In this document: positions 16,991 through 24,662 of the stretch, in pieces | Layout of the letters: each line of letters opens with the position of its first letter | Position numbering within the stretch: position 1 is the first letter of the stretch | Source: an uncultured Eubacteriales bacterium | GTDB taxonomy: Bacteria > Bacillota > Clostridia > Oscillospirales > Acutalibacteraceae | Length of the DNA: 41,008 bases | Direction of reading: 5' to 3' | Assembly: GCA_900316615.1 (NCBI GenBank) | Contig: ONDU01000004.1 | Location: forward strand, 1-41,008 | Program-made: the position numbers and the translations under genes | The notes under the pieces: generated by a model | Told to the model about the DNA's origin: nothing | Seen by the model: only the letters and a program-made list of their open reading frames with translations | Database searches by the model: none

Positions 16991-18697
16991 ATGGCTGATT
17001 TATGTTACGGTTGTATGAAGGATACACATGGTGAGCAGATATGCCCTCACTGTGGGTTTTCGCAGGACACGGAGCAGTTCTCACCGTTTTTGCCATTAGG
17101 AACAGGATTGGAAAACGACAGATACACTGTAGGAAAGGTTTTGGATACCAGAGCTGACAGTGTAAGATATATAGGCTATGACAACAAGGCGGAAAAAATA
17201 GTTGAGATACGTGAATTTCTGCCTGAGAATTTGATAAAAAGGACAGAAGGAAGTTCTGTTGTTACGGTAAACAAGGGATGTTCGGGCAGATTCAATGCTT
17301 TGAAGGAAAAGTTTACCGATATGGGACAGGCTGTTATGAATTTGGAAAATAATGATAGCATAGTCAAGGTAGAGAATGTATTTCAGGATAACAATACTGT
17401 TTATACGGTAAGCAGATATGAAGATGTAACTTCATTTGAGGATTACGTAAAGAAAAACGGAGGACACCTCGAATGGGAAAGCTTAAGACCTGTTATAAAG
17501 CCGTTGCTTGAAGGAATGATAGCATTGACTGAGGGTGGAATGTGTCATTTAGGCATATGTCCTCTCAATATTCTTGTTACACCTGAAGGAATCAAGCTTG
17601 ATGATTTTGCCATTCGTGATGTAAGACAGACAGGAAACGGAATAGAGCCTGAACTGTTTTCGGGTTGTAGTGCACCTGAGCAGTATGAGGACGGTGCAGA
17701 GCTTGACGTTGCGACAGACGTTTATGGATTTTGTGCTTCTATGTTTTTTGCACTTACGGGAAAGCTTCCGCTTGATGCAGTGAAAAGAAAAGAAGACGGT
17801 CGTCTTTTAATGAGTACAAGCATAGCAAAGAAGCTCCCGCCTTTTGTAATATCTACACTGGCAAAGGGACTTCAGGTAAACAAGGCGGAAAGAATATCTT
17901 CGTTCAGAGAACTGGCTGAACAGCTTTCAGCGGCACCGACTGTCAAGGCTATGCAGGATGAAATATCCCAAACGGTTGAAGTAACCAAAGAAAATGTACA
18001 GCAGGAAGAAAAGGGTAAAATGAGTAACTTCAAGGTTGGAGTTATAGCAATGCTTATAGCTCTTGCAGTATTCGGAGGTTTAGGATATCTGTGGTATTCA
18101 ACGCACCCTCTTGACGGTATGTTTGACATAAACAATGAGGCTACCCAAAGTGCTACTATGTCATCAGAAGCTATGCCCGAGGACTTTACCTATGCAGCTG
18201 ACAGCGAGTATTTCCGTGTGCCTGATTTCATAGGAAAGACATGGGAGGAAGCAAAAACCGTAGCGGACAGCAGCAGCGAATATTCAATATACAAGGCTAT
18301 AGATGAAGAATTCAGCGATACTGTTCCGGAGGGCAAGATATGCAAGCAGACACCGGACGCAAAAAAGACAGTTTCAAGGGGTAATGACGGTGTAACTGTA
18401 ATATGCACGATAAGCAAGGGAACACAGTACAGAGAACTGCCCAAGGTTCAGAACGTAAACAAAGATGTTGCTACAGAAAATCTTGTAAACAATGGATTTG
18501 TTGTTAATTCAACATTGGGCTACAGTGACAGTATTCCGGCAGGAAATGTTATCGGTTACTCAGGAAACATAAAAGAGGGAGACAAGCAGGAATACGGCTC
18601 TACTATTACTATAAACGTAAGTCTCGGCAAAAAGCCTGAAAGTGCTACCGAGCAGACCTTTGTATACAAAGACAGGACAGCTCCCGCAATTCATTAA
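16991..18697 (+). CDS. Zinc-ribbon/pseudokinase/TM/PASTA membrane protein
   Basis: 568 residues. An N-terminal zinc ribbon (Cys5, Cys8, Cys18, Cys21) precedes a kinase-fold domain (about 44-315). One membrane helix (about 348-369) leads to two extracellular PASTA domains (about 405-475 and 477-548). The order resembles Firmicute PrkC/Stk1-type kinases plus the zinc-ribbon kinase group with an RY.VGKVL...YIG start. Catalytic residues are lost: no Gly-rich loop (LDTRADSVRYIG), Arg74 in place of the beta-3 Lys, HLGICPLN instead of HRDIKPxN, DFA instead of DFG. The SAPEQY (APE) motif and overall fold remain. I infer a pseudokinase that senses cell-wall fragments through PASTA without phosphorylating. 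Confidence 0.88.
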   Translation: MADLCYGCMKDTHGEQICPHCGFSQDTEQFSPFLPLGTGLENDRYTVGKVLDTRADSVRYIGYDNKAEKIVEIREFLPENLIKRTEGSSVVTVNKGCSGRFNALKEKFTDMGQAVMNLENNDSIVKVENVFQDNNTVYTVSRYEDVTSFEDYVKKNGGHLEWESLRPVIKPLLEGMIALTEGGMCHLGICPLNILVTPEGIKLDDFAIRDVRQTGNGIEPELFSGCSAPEQYEDGAELDVATDVYGFCASMFFALTGKLPLDAVKRKEDGRLLMSTSIAKKLPPFVISTLAKGLQVNKAERISSFRELAEQLSAAPTVKAMQDEISQTVEVTKENVQQEEKGKMSNFKVGVIAMLIALAVFGGLGYLWYSTHPLDGMFDINNEATQSATMSSEAMPEDFTYAADSEYFRVPDFIGKTWEEAKTVADSSSEYSIYKAIDEEFSDTVPEGKICKQTPDAKKTVSRGNDGVTVICTISKGTQYRELPKVQNVNKDVATENLVNNGFVVNSTLGYSDSIPAGNVIGYSGNIKEGDKQEYGSTITINVSLGKKPESATEQTFVYKDRTAPAIH

Positions 18698-18717
18698 TAT
18701 ATATAATGCAAAAATTT

Positions 18718-18756
18718 AAGCCACCGCAATACGTGATTGTTGGTGGCTTGTTTTTA
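18718..18756 (+). terminator. Rho-independent terminator after the pseudokinase gene
   Basis: Stem AAGCCACCGCAAT / ATTGTTGGTGGCTT (18718-18730 with 18736-18749, one mismatch or bulge), then TGTTTTT. Confidence 0.85.
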
Positions 18757-18820
18757 ATATTGTATTTTCCTAAGCTGTTTGGAGAAATGTGAAGCTCAGG
18801 CTTGCGGCTATGCTGAAAAG

Positions 18821-18914
18821 GCGATTGCAGATGTCAAAAGCAAACGCTTTTGACTAAAATCAAGCGTATGCTTGATTTTGCGTTTCGGACAAGTCCGAAA
18901 CGGTCTGCAATCGC
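18821..18914. repeat. Cloverleaf repeat element R7
   Basis: Outer arms GCGATTGCAGA / TCTGCAATCGC. Hairpins inside: arm GTCAAAAGC (loop AAAC), arm AAAATCAAGC (loop GTAT) and arm CGTTTCGGAC (loop AA). It lies between the pseudokinase terminator and the 3' end of the XRE regulator, which reads toward it. Confidence 0.92.
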
Positions 18915-18959
18915 CGTATAAAAACAACACAACGTACAGTGCTTTTTAGTAGGTGTGAC

Positions 18960-19637
18960 TCAGAGTTTTATATTATTTTCCACCATTTTTATAAGATTGA
19001 ACATTGCAGCAGAATATTCGGGGTACTGTTCAGAAAGAGTTTTCTGAGAAAGCTCCGGAGCATTTTTATTAACGGCAGCATCATGATTTTTAATATTTGT
19101 TCCGTTTGATAGTGCGTATATTTCAGTTTCCTTCATGTGCTGGAATGCTGATGAATAGCCGCAGTAAGTTTCCTTAGGAAGAGAGAACATAGCTTGGGGG
19201 TTCTGGGAGTTTGAAGAATAGAGTATGCGAAACATTTTGTATACAGAGGTCATAAGATAGTCTGAAACAGCAATTTCTATTTCCTTATTATGAGTACTTT
19301 CAGCAACATCGAACAGCAGGTTTGTGGAATTCTGTATAAGCTTTTTGTTGAGCTGAGAAAGAAGACTGCCGTAATTTACGGAAGCTTCACTGTTGGAAAT
19401 ATCATCAAAGGAGATTTTAGCTCCGTTTCTTTCGATAGTTTTTCCGAGGAGATAGTCGCAGGAAACGCCGTAATATTCCGAGGTTTTGATAATGAAATCA
19501 AGCCCGCACTCCCTTATACCTTTTTCATAGTGAGAGAGCAAAGCCTGAGAAATACCAAGGTCTTTGGCGACCTGCTTTTGGCTTAATTTTTTTTCTTTTC
19601 TTAAAAGTGTGATAATTCTTGAAAATTCAGTATTCAT
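18960..19637 (-). CDS. XRE-family transcriptional regulator
   Basis: A 225-residue protein with a Cro/cI-type helix-turn-helix near the N-terminus: SRIITLLRKEKKLSQKQVAKDL then GISQALLSHYEKG, and the usual LDFIIKTSEYYGVSCDYLLG follow-on. The remaining 160 residues are mostly helical without a known effector domain. The start ATG at 19637 is chosen because GAGAGGT lies 7 bp upstream on the minus strand; the frame runs 13 codons further. It is divergent from the histidine-phosphatase gene and may regulate both through the shared 130-bp gap. Target unknown. Confidence 0.85.
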   Translation of the reverse strand: MNTEFSRIITLLRKEKKLSQKQVAKDLGISQALLSHYEKGIRECGLDFIIKTSEYYGVSCDYLLGKTIERNGAKISFDDISNSEASVNYGSLLSQLNKKLIQNSTNLLFDVAESTHNKEIEIAVSDYLMTSVYKMFRILYSSNSQNPQAMFSLPKETYCGYSSAFQHMKETEIYALSNGTNIKNHDAAVNKNAPELSQKTLSEQYPEYSAAMFNLIKMVENNIKL

Positions 19638-19696
19638 GAAGATACCTCTCAAAAGCAGATTATAGTTAACCGCCAAAAAAGCGGAAATATACGAAC

Positions 19697-19747
19697 AGTA
19701 TAATACAAAATAAACAATTTGTAAAGTTTAAAATTAATTATATAGAT
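19697..19747. promoter_or_regulatory. Divergent promoter region
   Basis: For the minus-strand regulator: TTTACA (19720-19725) and TATACT (19697-19702) with a 17-bp spacer. For the plus strand a weaker pair TTGTAA (19719-19724) and TATAGA (19741-19746), spacer 16. The two overlap, which would allow joint control. Confidence 0.4.
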
Positions 19748-19768
19748 AAATAATCAAGGAGGAATTTT

Positions 19769-20401
19769 ATGCAGTCTTACTATATACACTTTATACGTCA
19801 TGGAATGACGGTAGAGGATAACAAAGGAAAGTACATAGGACAGACAGATGTTTCCCTGTCAAAAGAGGGAATAGATGATTTAATCAAGTATGACAGGCTT
19901 TATAAATATCCCGGTGTAGGAACGGTATATACAAGTCCGCTTCTGAGATGTGTACAGACCTGCAATATTTTGTACCCGAACGTAAAGCCGGAGGTGATAC
20001 AGGATTTTGCGGAATGTAATTTCGGAGACTGGGAAGGAAAGACTGCCAAGGAGCTTGCAGGAAATCCGAAGTTTGTAAATTGGCTGGCAAATTCGAGAGA
20101 TAACTCACCCGAGAACGGAGAAAGCGGAGCGGATTTTACAAGGAGAATATGCAAGGCATTTGAAAAGCTTGCAGGTGAGCTTATGAGCAGCGGAAAAACG
20201 GAAGCGGCGGTAATAACTCATGCAGGAGTGATAACAACACTTATGTCGGTATACGGACTGCCTCAGGCAGAAGCATATAAATGGAAAATGGATAACGGCT
20301 TTGGTTATTCTGTTAGGTTGACGCCGTTTTTATGGATGAGAGACAAGGTAGTTGAGGTATACGATTACTGTCCGAGAGAAAGAGAGCATGAGGAAGAATA
20401 A
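19769..20401 (+). CDS. Histidine phosphatase (phosphoglycerate-mutase-like) family protein
   Basis: 210 residues with the histidine-phosphatase signature FIRHGMT (phosphorylated His), the Arg in SPLLRCVQT, the acidic FAECNFGDWEG and the second His in ITHAGV. Length and the FAECNFGDWEGKTAKEL stretch resemble alpha-ribazole phosphatase (CobC), so a role in corrinoid synthesis is possible. No cobalamin-synthesis gene is adjacent, and the family acts on many phosphate esters. AAGGAGG precedes ATG 19769. A long GC-rich hairpin follows the stop. Confidence 0.85.
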   Translation: MQSYYIHFIRHGMTVEDNKGKYIGQTDVSLSKEGIDDLIKYDRLYKYPGVGTVYTSPLLRCVQTCNILYPNVKPEVIQDFAECNFGDWEGKTAKELAGNPKFVNWLANSRDNSPENGESGADFTRRICKAFEKLAGELMSSGKTEAAVITHAGVITTLMSVYGLPQAEAYKWKMDNGFGYSVRLTPFLWMRDKVVEVYDYCPREREHEEE

Positions 20402-20405
20402 AACT

Positions 20406-20450
20406 CAGCCGGCGGCGAACTCACGTTAACGTTGAGTTCGCCGCCGGCTG
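20406..20450. repeat. 45-bp near-perfect GC-rich palindrome
   Basis: Arms CAGCCGGCGGCGAACTCA (20406-20423) and its exact reverse complement (20433-20450), with a 9-base centre CGTTAACGT. It begins 5 bp after the phosphatase stop. There is no T-tract, and its GC content is far above the surroundings and unlike the R modules. Confidence 0.85.
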
Positions 20451-20486
20451 TAAACTAAGCACGAAAGCTTTGGTTAAGCAGATACT

Positions 20487-20581
20487 GCGATTGCAGCCGT
20501 CAAAAGCTTATGCTTTTGACAAAAATCAGGTTTAACCTGATTTTTCGTTTCGGACGTTTGTCCGAAACGGGCTGCAATCGC
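20487..20581. repeat. Cloverleaf repeat element R8
   Basis: Outer arms GCGATTGCAGCC / GGCTGCAATCGC: bases 11-12 differ from the common form but still pair, as in R4. Hairpins: arm GTCAAAAGC (loop TTAT), arm AAAAATCAGG (loop TTTA) and arm CGTTTCGGAC (loop GTTT). Its module order is the same as in R7. Confidence 0.92.
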
Positions 20582-20619
20582 CTGAAGCTGAGCGTAAGCC
20601 TGAATTGAGAAAAATATCA

Positions 20620-20648
20620 TTGAATAATTATAAAAAAAATGATATAAT
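20620..20648 (+). promoter_or_regulatory. Promoter of the methyltransferase-rsmI-folC operon
   Basis: TTGAAT (20620-20625), 17-bp spacer and TATAAT (20643-20648). The next promoter-like site is beyond folC. Confidence 0.75.
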
Positions 20649-20677
20649 ACCGTTCAAGGCTTGAAAATGAGTTAAAA

Positions 20678-21433
20678 ATGGGGGATAAGATTTTGCTTAA
20701 GGCTAACGAAGAATTGCAGCCGTTGGGAAACGGAATAAACGTGATAGTGAGTGAAGAGCATCATTTTTTTACAGATACGATAATACTTGCGGATTTTTCA
20801 AAGCCGAAGGTTTATGAAACAGCTGTAGAGCTTGGCACAGGCTGCGGAACAATACCGCTTATCTGGAGCAGGGAAAATCCGCCTAAGCATATGTATGCGG
20901 TAGAAATTCAGGAAAATGCAGCAGATATGGCAAGGCGTTCGGTAGAAATGAACGCTCTGGAAAGCAGTATAACTGTAATTAACGAGGATTTAAGAGAACT
21001 TAAAGGAAAGCTGAATTTTGGCTTTTTTGATGTAGTGGTATGCAATCCGCCGTACAAACCACTTGGAACAGGGATAGTAAGCAGCGGCAAATCGCATTCC
21101 ATAGTAAGACACGAAAACACCTGTACAATAGAGGACGTAATAAAAACAGCATCATCGCTTCTCAGATTTGGCGGACGTTTCTGTATGTGTCTGCGACCTG
21201 ACAGGTTAACGGAAAGTCTGTTGCTTATGCGTAAATATCTTATAGAACCGAAACGGCTCAGAATGGTACAGCAAAGAAAGGATAAAGCACCCAAGCTCTT
21301 TCTTGCAGAGGGAAAGCGTGGCGGAAAAGAGGGCGGACTTAACGTTATGCCTGTACTGCTGATTGAAGATGAAAGCGGTAATTTTTCCGAAGAGATGATG
21401 AAAATATACGGAAGCTTCAAGGAAGTGAAATAG
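20678..21433 (+). CDS. tRNA1(Val) A37 N6-methyltransferase-like (TrmN6) protein
   Basis: A 251-residue class I SAM methyltransferase. Motif I is VELGTGCGTIPLIW and the catalytic motif CNPPYKP (NPPY) is typical of N6-adenine or glutamine methyltransferases. The N-terminal NEELQPLGNGINVI and the ending match the YfiC/TrmN6 group of Firmicutes, which precedes rsmI in many genomes, as here. ATG 20678 lacks a good ribosome site; TTG 20693, 8 bp after a GGGGG run, gives the more usual N-terminus and may be the real start. The operon continues into rsmI with 4 bp between. Confidence 0.85.
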   Translation: MGDKILLKANEELQPLGNGINVIVSEEHHFFTDTIILADFSKPKVYETAVELGTGCGTIPLIWSRENPPKHMYAVEIQENAADMARRSVEMNALESSITVINEDLRELKGKLNFGFFDVVVCNPPYKPLGTGIVSSGKSHSIVRHENTCTIEDVIKTASSLLRFGGRFCMCLRPDRLTESLLLMRKYLIEPKRLRMVQQRKDKAPKLFLAEGKRGGKEGGLNVMPVLLIEDESGNFSEEMMKIYGSFKEVK

Positions 21434-21437
21434 AAAA

Positions 21438-22292
21438 ATGTCGGGTAAATTATATGTTGTAGGGACACCGATAGGGAATTTAGGAGATATGTCACCCAGA
21501 GCGGTTGAAACATTGGAAATGGTTGACTTTATAGCAGCAGAGGACACAAGAGTTACATTAAAGCTGTTAAATCATTTCAGCATAAAGAAACCTATGATAA
21601 GTTATTTTGAGCATAACAAATATGAACGCGGAGAAATAATCTGCCAAAGGATATTATCGGGTGAGAACTGTGCAGTAGTTACAGACGCAGGAATGCCGTG
21701 TATATCCGACCCCGGAGAACTTCTTGTAAAGCAGTGCCGTGAATACGGAATAAAGGTAGCAGCCGTGCCGGGAGCAAGTGCGGTAATAACGGCACTTGCT
21801 TTATCGGGTCTGCCTACAGGAAGATTTACGTTTGAGGGCTTTCTGAGCGTGAACAAAAAGAGCCGCCGTGAGCATCTTAATGAGGTGAAGAACGAAAAAA
21901 GAACTATGATATTTTACGAAGCACCGCATAAGCTCAATGCAACGCTAAGAGATATGCTTGAAGCTTTCGGTGACAGGAACATAGCCATAGTCAGAGAGCT
22001 TACGAAAATTCACGAGGAGGTTATTAACACTACTCTTGAAAAAGCCGTTGCTGAATATGCTGAAAATCCCTTAAAAGGAGAGATAGTGCTTATAATAGAG
22101 GGTGCAGGTGATAATGCCGAAAAAGAGGAATATACACTTGATGAAGCAGTAGAAATGGCTGTCAGAATGTCTGAGGAAGATAATATATCTCTCAGCGAGG
22201 CGGCAAAGAGAACGGCTAAGCTTACAGGTATAAAAAGAGGTCTTATTTACAAAAATACAGTTGAAAGAGATGATAACAATGAGGTACAATGA
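21438..22292 (+). CDS. rsmI: 16S rRNA (cytidine-1402-2'-O)-methyltransferase
   Basis: 284 residues of the tetrapyrrole-methylase-fold RsmI family: LYVVGTPIGNLGDMSPRAVE, AAEDTRVTLKLLNHF, VTDAGMPCISDPGELLV, VPGASAVITALALSGLP and FYEAPHKL. It 2'-O-methylates C1402 in the decoding centre using SAM. It follows the methyltransferase by 4 bp and overlaps the folC start by 14 bp, so the three genes form one transcript. Confidence 0.95.
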   Translation: MSGKLYVVGTPIGNLGDMSPRAVETLEMVDFIAAEDTRVTLKLLNHFSIKKPMISYFEHNKYERGEIICQRILSGENCAVVTDAGMPCISDPGELLVKQCREYGIKVAAVPGASAVITALALSGLPTGRFTFEGFLSVNKKSRREHLNEVKNEKRTMIFYEAPHKLNATLRDMLEAFGDRNIAIVRELTKIHEEVINTTLEKAVAEYAENPLKGEIVLIIEGAGDNAEKEEYTLDEAVEMAVRMSEEDNISLSEAAKRTAKLTGIKRGLIYKNTVERDDNNEVQ

Positions 22293-23598
22293 AGCAGTTT
22301 CTGCAATAAATTCGCTCATGCTTTTCGGGTCAAGACCCGGACTTGACAGAATTATGAAGCTTCTTGATATTATGGGGAATCCGCAGGATAACCTGAAATT
22401 CGTACACATAGCCGGAACGAACGGAAAAGGTTCGACAAGCAAGATGATTTCATCGGTGCTTACGGACGCAGGCTATAAGACAGGCTTATTCATATCGCCG
22501 TATATAATAGATTTCAGAGAGCGTATGCAGATAGACGGTAAAATGATAAGCAGGGAAGATGTAGCAAGATGCGTAGCCGAAACATATCCCATACTGAAAA
22601 ATTTGAAGCAGAACGGAATAATAATTACCGAATTTGAATATATAACGGCACTTGCATTCAAGTGGTATTATGAAAACAACTGCGACATAGTAGTTCTTGA
22701 AACAGGTATGGGAGGACTTCTTGACAGTACCAACGTTATAAAGGACACACTCGTTTCCGTAATAACCTCAATAAGCTATGACCATACAGCAATACTCGGA
22801 AACACTATTGAAGAAATTGCTTTTCAAAAAGCAGGCATAATAAAACCGAACAGCAGAACCGTATATTTCCGTCAGGACGAATGTGCGGATACCGTAATAG
22901 AAAACAAGGCAAAGCAGGAAAACAATAAATTATTCTATGCCGATAATCTCAGATTTGAGGTTACGGAAAAAAATATTGAATACACAAAATTTATATATGA
23001 CGGTTCAGAAATAAAAATAAGGCTCATAGGAAAGCACCAGATAAAGAACGCAAAGCTTGCCCTTTGTGCATTGAACGTACTCAGGGAAGAATACGGATTA
23101 AATATAAGTAAAGAAAACATTGTTCGGGGATTTGAAAAAGCAGATATGCCTGCAAGACTTGAGCTTATCTGCAAGGAGCCTGTAGTGCTTATTGACGGAG
23201 CACACAATCCCAACGGAATGGAAGCACTTTCTGAGGCAATAAGACAGTATATACCCGAAAAAAAGCTTGTCTGTATAATGGGAATGTTAAAGGACAAGGA
23301 CAGCAATTCTTCACTGGAATATCTTGACGGACTTATAGACGCAGTAATAACGCTCGAACCCGACAATCCCAGAAAATGTACAAGTGAGGATTTAGCGGAA
23401 AAAGCTGTAAAATTTTTCGATATGGTTTATCCTATGGACAATTTCACAGAAGCCATAAACAAGGCTCTGGATATGGCAGGTGACAGCGGAGCGGTATTGG
23501 TATGCGGCTCACTCTATCTTGCGTCACAGCTTCGTCCGTTAATTGTAGGATGTCTTAAAAAGCGTGGAAAAGATACCTTGATTGACATTGAAAACTGA
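22279..23598 (+). CDS. folC: Folylpolyglutamate synthase / dihydrofolate synthase
   Basis: 439 residues of the Mur-ligase-like FolC family: HIAGTNGKGSTSKM (P-loop), ETGMGGLLDSTNVI, ISYDHTAILG and DGAHNPNGMEA. It adds glutamates to folates (and in some bacteria glutamate to dihydropteroate). The start ATG 22279 is chosen because the longer TTG 22261 frame overlaps more of rsmI without a better ribosome site. The usual companion is valS or a stage-V gene in Firmicutes; here the sporulation sigma-F operon follows. Confidence 0.93.
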   Translation: MRYNEAVSAINSLMLFGSRPGLDRIMKLLDIMGNPQDNLKFVHIAGTNGKGSTSKMISSVLTDAGYKTGLFISPYIIDFRERMQIDGKMISREDVARCVAETYPILKNLKQNGIIITEFEYITALAFKWYYENNCDIVVLETGMGGLLDSTNVIKDTLVSVITSISYDHTAILGNTIEEIAFQKAGIIKPNSRTVYFRQDECADTVIENKAKQENNKLFYADNLRFEVTEKNIEYTKFIYDGSEIKIRLIGKHQIKNAKLALCALNVLREEYGLNISKENIVRGFEKADMPARLELICKEPVVLIDGAHNPNGMEALSEAIRQYIPEKKLVCIMGMLKDKDSNSSLEYLDGLIDAVITLEPDNPRKCTSEDLAEKAVKFFDMVYPMDNFTEAINKALDMAGDSGAVLVCGSLYLASQLRPLIVGCLKKRGKDTLIDIEN

Positions 23599-23712
23599 TA
23601 TTTTTTTCATTCTTCTTGCTGTAATATATTAATTGCAGAGGAATTTTAAAATAAAAATATACTCAGACTGAATTATAAAAACGTGAGCTTCGGAAAATAA
23701 ACCTTAAAGTTT

Positions 23713-23817
23713 AGGTCAAGCCTTTTCAAAGGCTTGCAGGTCAAGGGCAGAGCCCTTGCGGTTTCCAAAGGCAGAGCTTTTGGTCAGGATTTTTAAGGGT
23801 GAAGCCCCTTAAACTCA
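23713..23817 (+). repeat. Family-B repeat, long copy with four hairpins
   Basis: About 105 bp: AGGTCAAGCCTTTTCAAAGG at the start and CCTTAAACTCA at the end. Four small hairpins lie in tandem: AAGCCTTT/AAAGGCTT, CAAGGG/CCCTTG, CCAAAG/CTTTTGG and TTAAGG/CCTTAA. Shares its ends with the shorter copy at 12851-12915. Unlike the R family the hairpins are not enclosed by one outer stem. Confidence 0.65.
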
Positions 23818-23820
23818 CAA

Positions 23821-23856
23821 AAAACTCTTCTGTCATCAGGGCAGAAGAGTTTTTTA
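23821..23856 (+). terminator. Rho-independent terminator directly before spoIIAA
   Basis: A 12-bp stem AAAACTCTTCTG / CAGAAGAGTTTT with loop TCATCAGGG and TT after it. It ends 25 bp before the spoIIAA ATG, too close for an ordinary promoter to lie between. Confidence 0.8.
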
Positions 23857-23880
23857 AATTAGAAAAAGGACTGAAAAAAT

Positions 23881-24210
23881 ATGTATGTACAAACGGTTAT
23901 GTCGCAGGGGGATTTGACGGCAATGCTTATTGGCGATATAGATCACCATTCAGCGAGAGAAATGAGAAAGGAAATAGATGCACTCATAGAAAAATATCAC
24001 CCCACGCTTCTGAGACTTGATTTTTCGGCAGTGCAGTTTATGGACAGCTCCGGAATAGGATTGATAATGGGAAGATACAGACTTATGAAGCTTATAGGAG
24101 GAAGTCTGCTTGTATGCAGCGTACCTCCTCATATAAAGCGGATAATAGACTTGTCGGGAGTAGGAACGCTGGGCGTTCTGGAATACAGAACAAAGGAGGC
24201 GATGAAATAA
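23881..24210 (+). CDS. spoIIAA: Anti-sigma-F factor antagonist SpoIIAA
   Basis: A 109-residue STAS-domain protein: GDIDHHSAREMRKEID, LRLDFSAVQFMDSSGIGLIM and a C-terminal helix. The Ser of MDSSGIG is the residue phosphorylated by SpoIIAB in the family. Unphosphorylated SpoIIAA frees sigma-F in the forespore. The gene order AA-AB-sigma and overlap of stop and start (TAATG) support the call. AAGGA lies about 10 bp upstream of ATG 23881. A terminator is directly upstream. Confidence 0.92.
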   Translation: MYVQTVMSQGDLTAMLIGDIDHHSAREMRKEIDALIEKYHPTLLRLDFSAVQFMDSSGIGLIMGRYRLMKLIGGSLLVCSVPPHIKRIIDLSGVGTLGVLEYRTKEAMK

Positions 24211-24662
24211 TGACTAAGACAATAAACGAAATGAAGCTTGTTTTTGACAGCAAAAGCTCTAACGAGGCATTTGCAAGAAGTGCGGTAGCGAGCTTTGTAG
24301 TTCAGCTTGACCCCACAATAGCGGAATTATCCGATATAAAAACAGCAGTGTCTGAGGCAGTTACAAATGTTGTTGTGCACGCATACGGAGATGAAATAGG
24401 GAGCGTATATATAAAGGTACAGATAACCGAAAACAGCAGCGTAATAATACAGGTAAAAGATAAGGGAATCGGCATAGAGGATATAGAAAAAGCCATGCAG
24501 CCTATGTTTACCACAGGAGGCAGCGAAAGGGCAGGGCTGGGATTTGCCGTAATGCAGAGTTTTATGGATAAAGTCAAGGTTGTATCAAAGGTCGGAAAGG
24601 GTACAAGCGTTACTATGGAAAAGTACATAATGCCGAAAATATCCGCCAAAAAATCATTATGA
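24210..24662 (+). CDS. spoIIAB: Anti-sigma-F factor / serine kinase SpoIIAB
   Basis: 150 residues with the GHKL ATPase fold: EAVTNVVVHAYGD (N box), VKDKGIGIED (G1 box), GSERAGLGFAVMQSFMDKV (G2). It binds sigma-F with ATP and phosphorylates SpoIIAA. A longer frame opens at 24114, but ATG 24210 is the start because AAAGGAGG lies 11 bp upstream and the protein has the family length. It overlaps the sigF start by four bases (ATGA). Confidence 0.94.
   Translation: MTKTINEMKLVFDSKSSNEAFARSAVASFVVQLDPTIAELSDIKTAVSEAVTNVVVHAYGDEIGSVYIKVQITENSSVIIQVKDKGIGIEDIEKAMQPMFTTGGSERAGLGFAVMQSFMDKVKVVSKVGKGTSVTMEKYIMPKISAKKSL

Noticed and set aside
23636..23680. Sigma-H promoter (AGGAATT ... GAATTAT) for spoIIA
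   Set aside because: The spacing between the two parts is about 24 bp, roughly twice that of sigma-H promoters.
23799..24020. Open frame overlapping the start of spoIIAA in another phase
   Set aside because: It starts within the family-B repeat, crosses the terminator and ends inside spoIIAA; the STAS protein in the other frame is clear.
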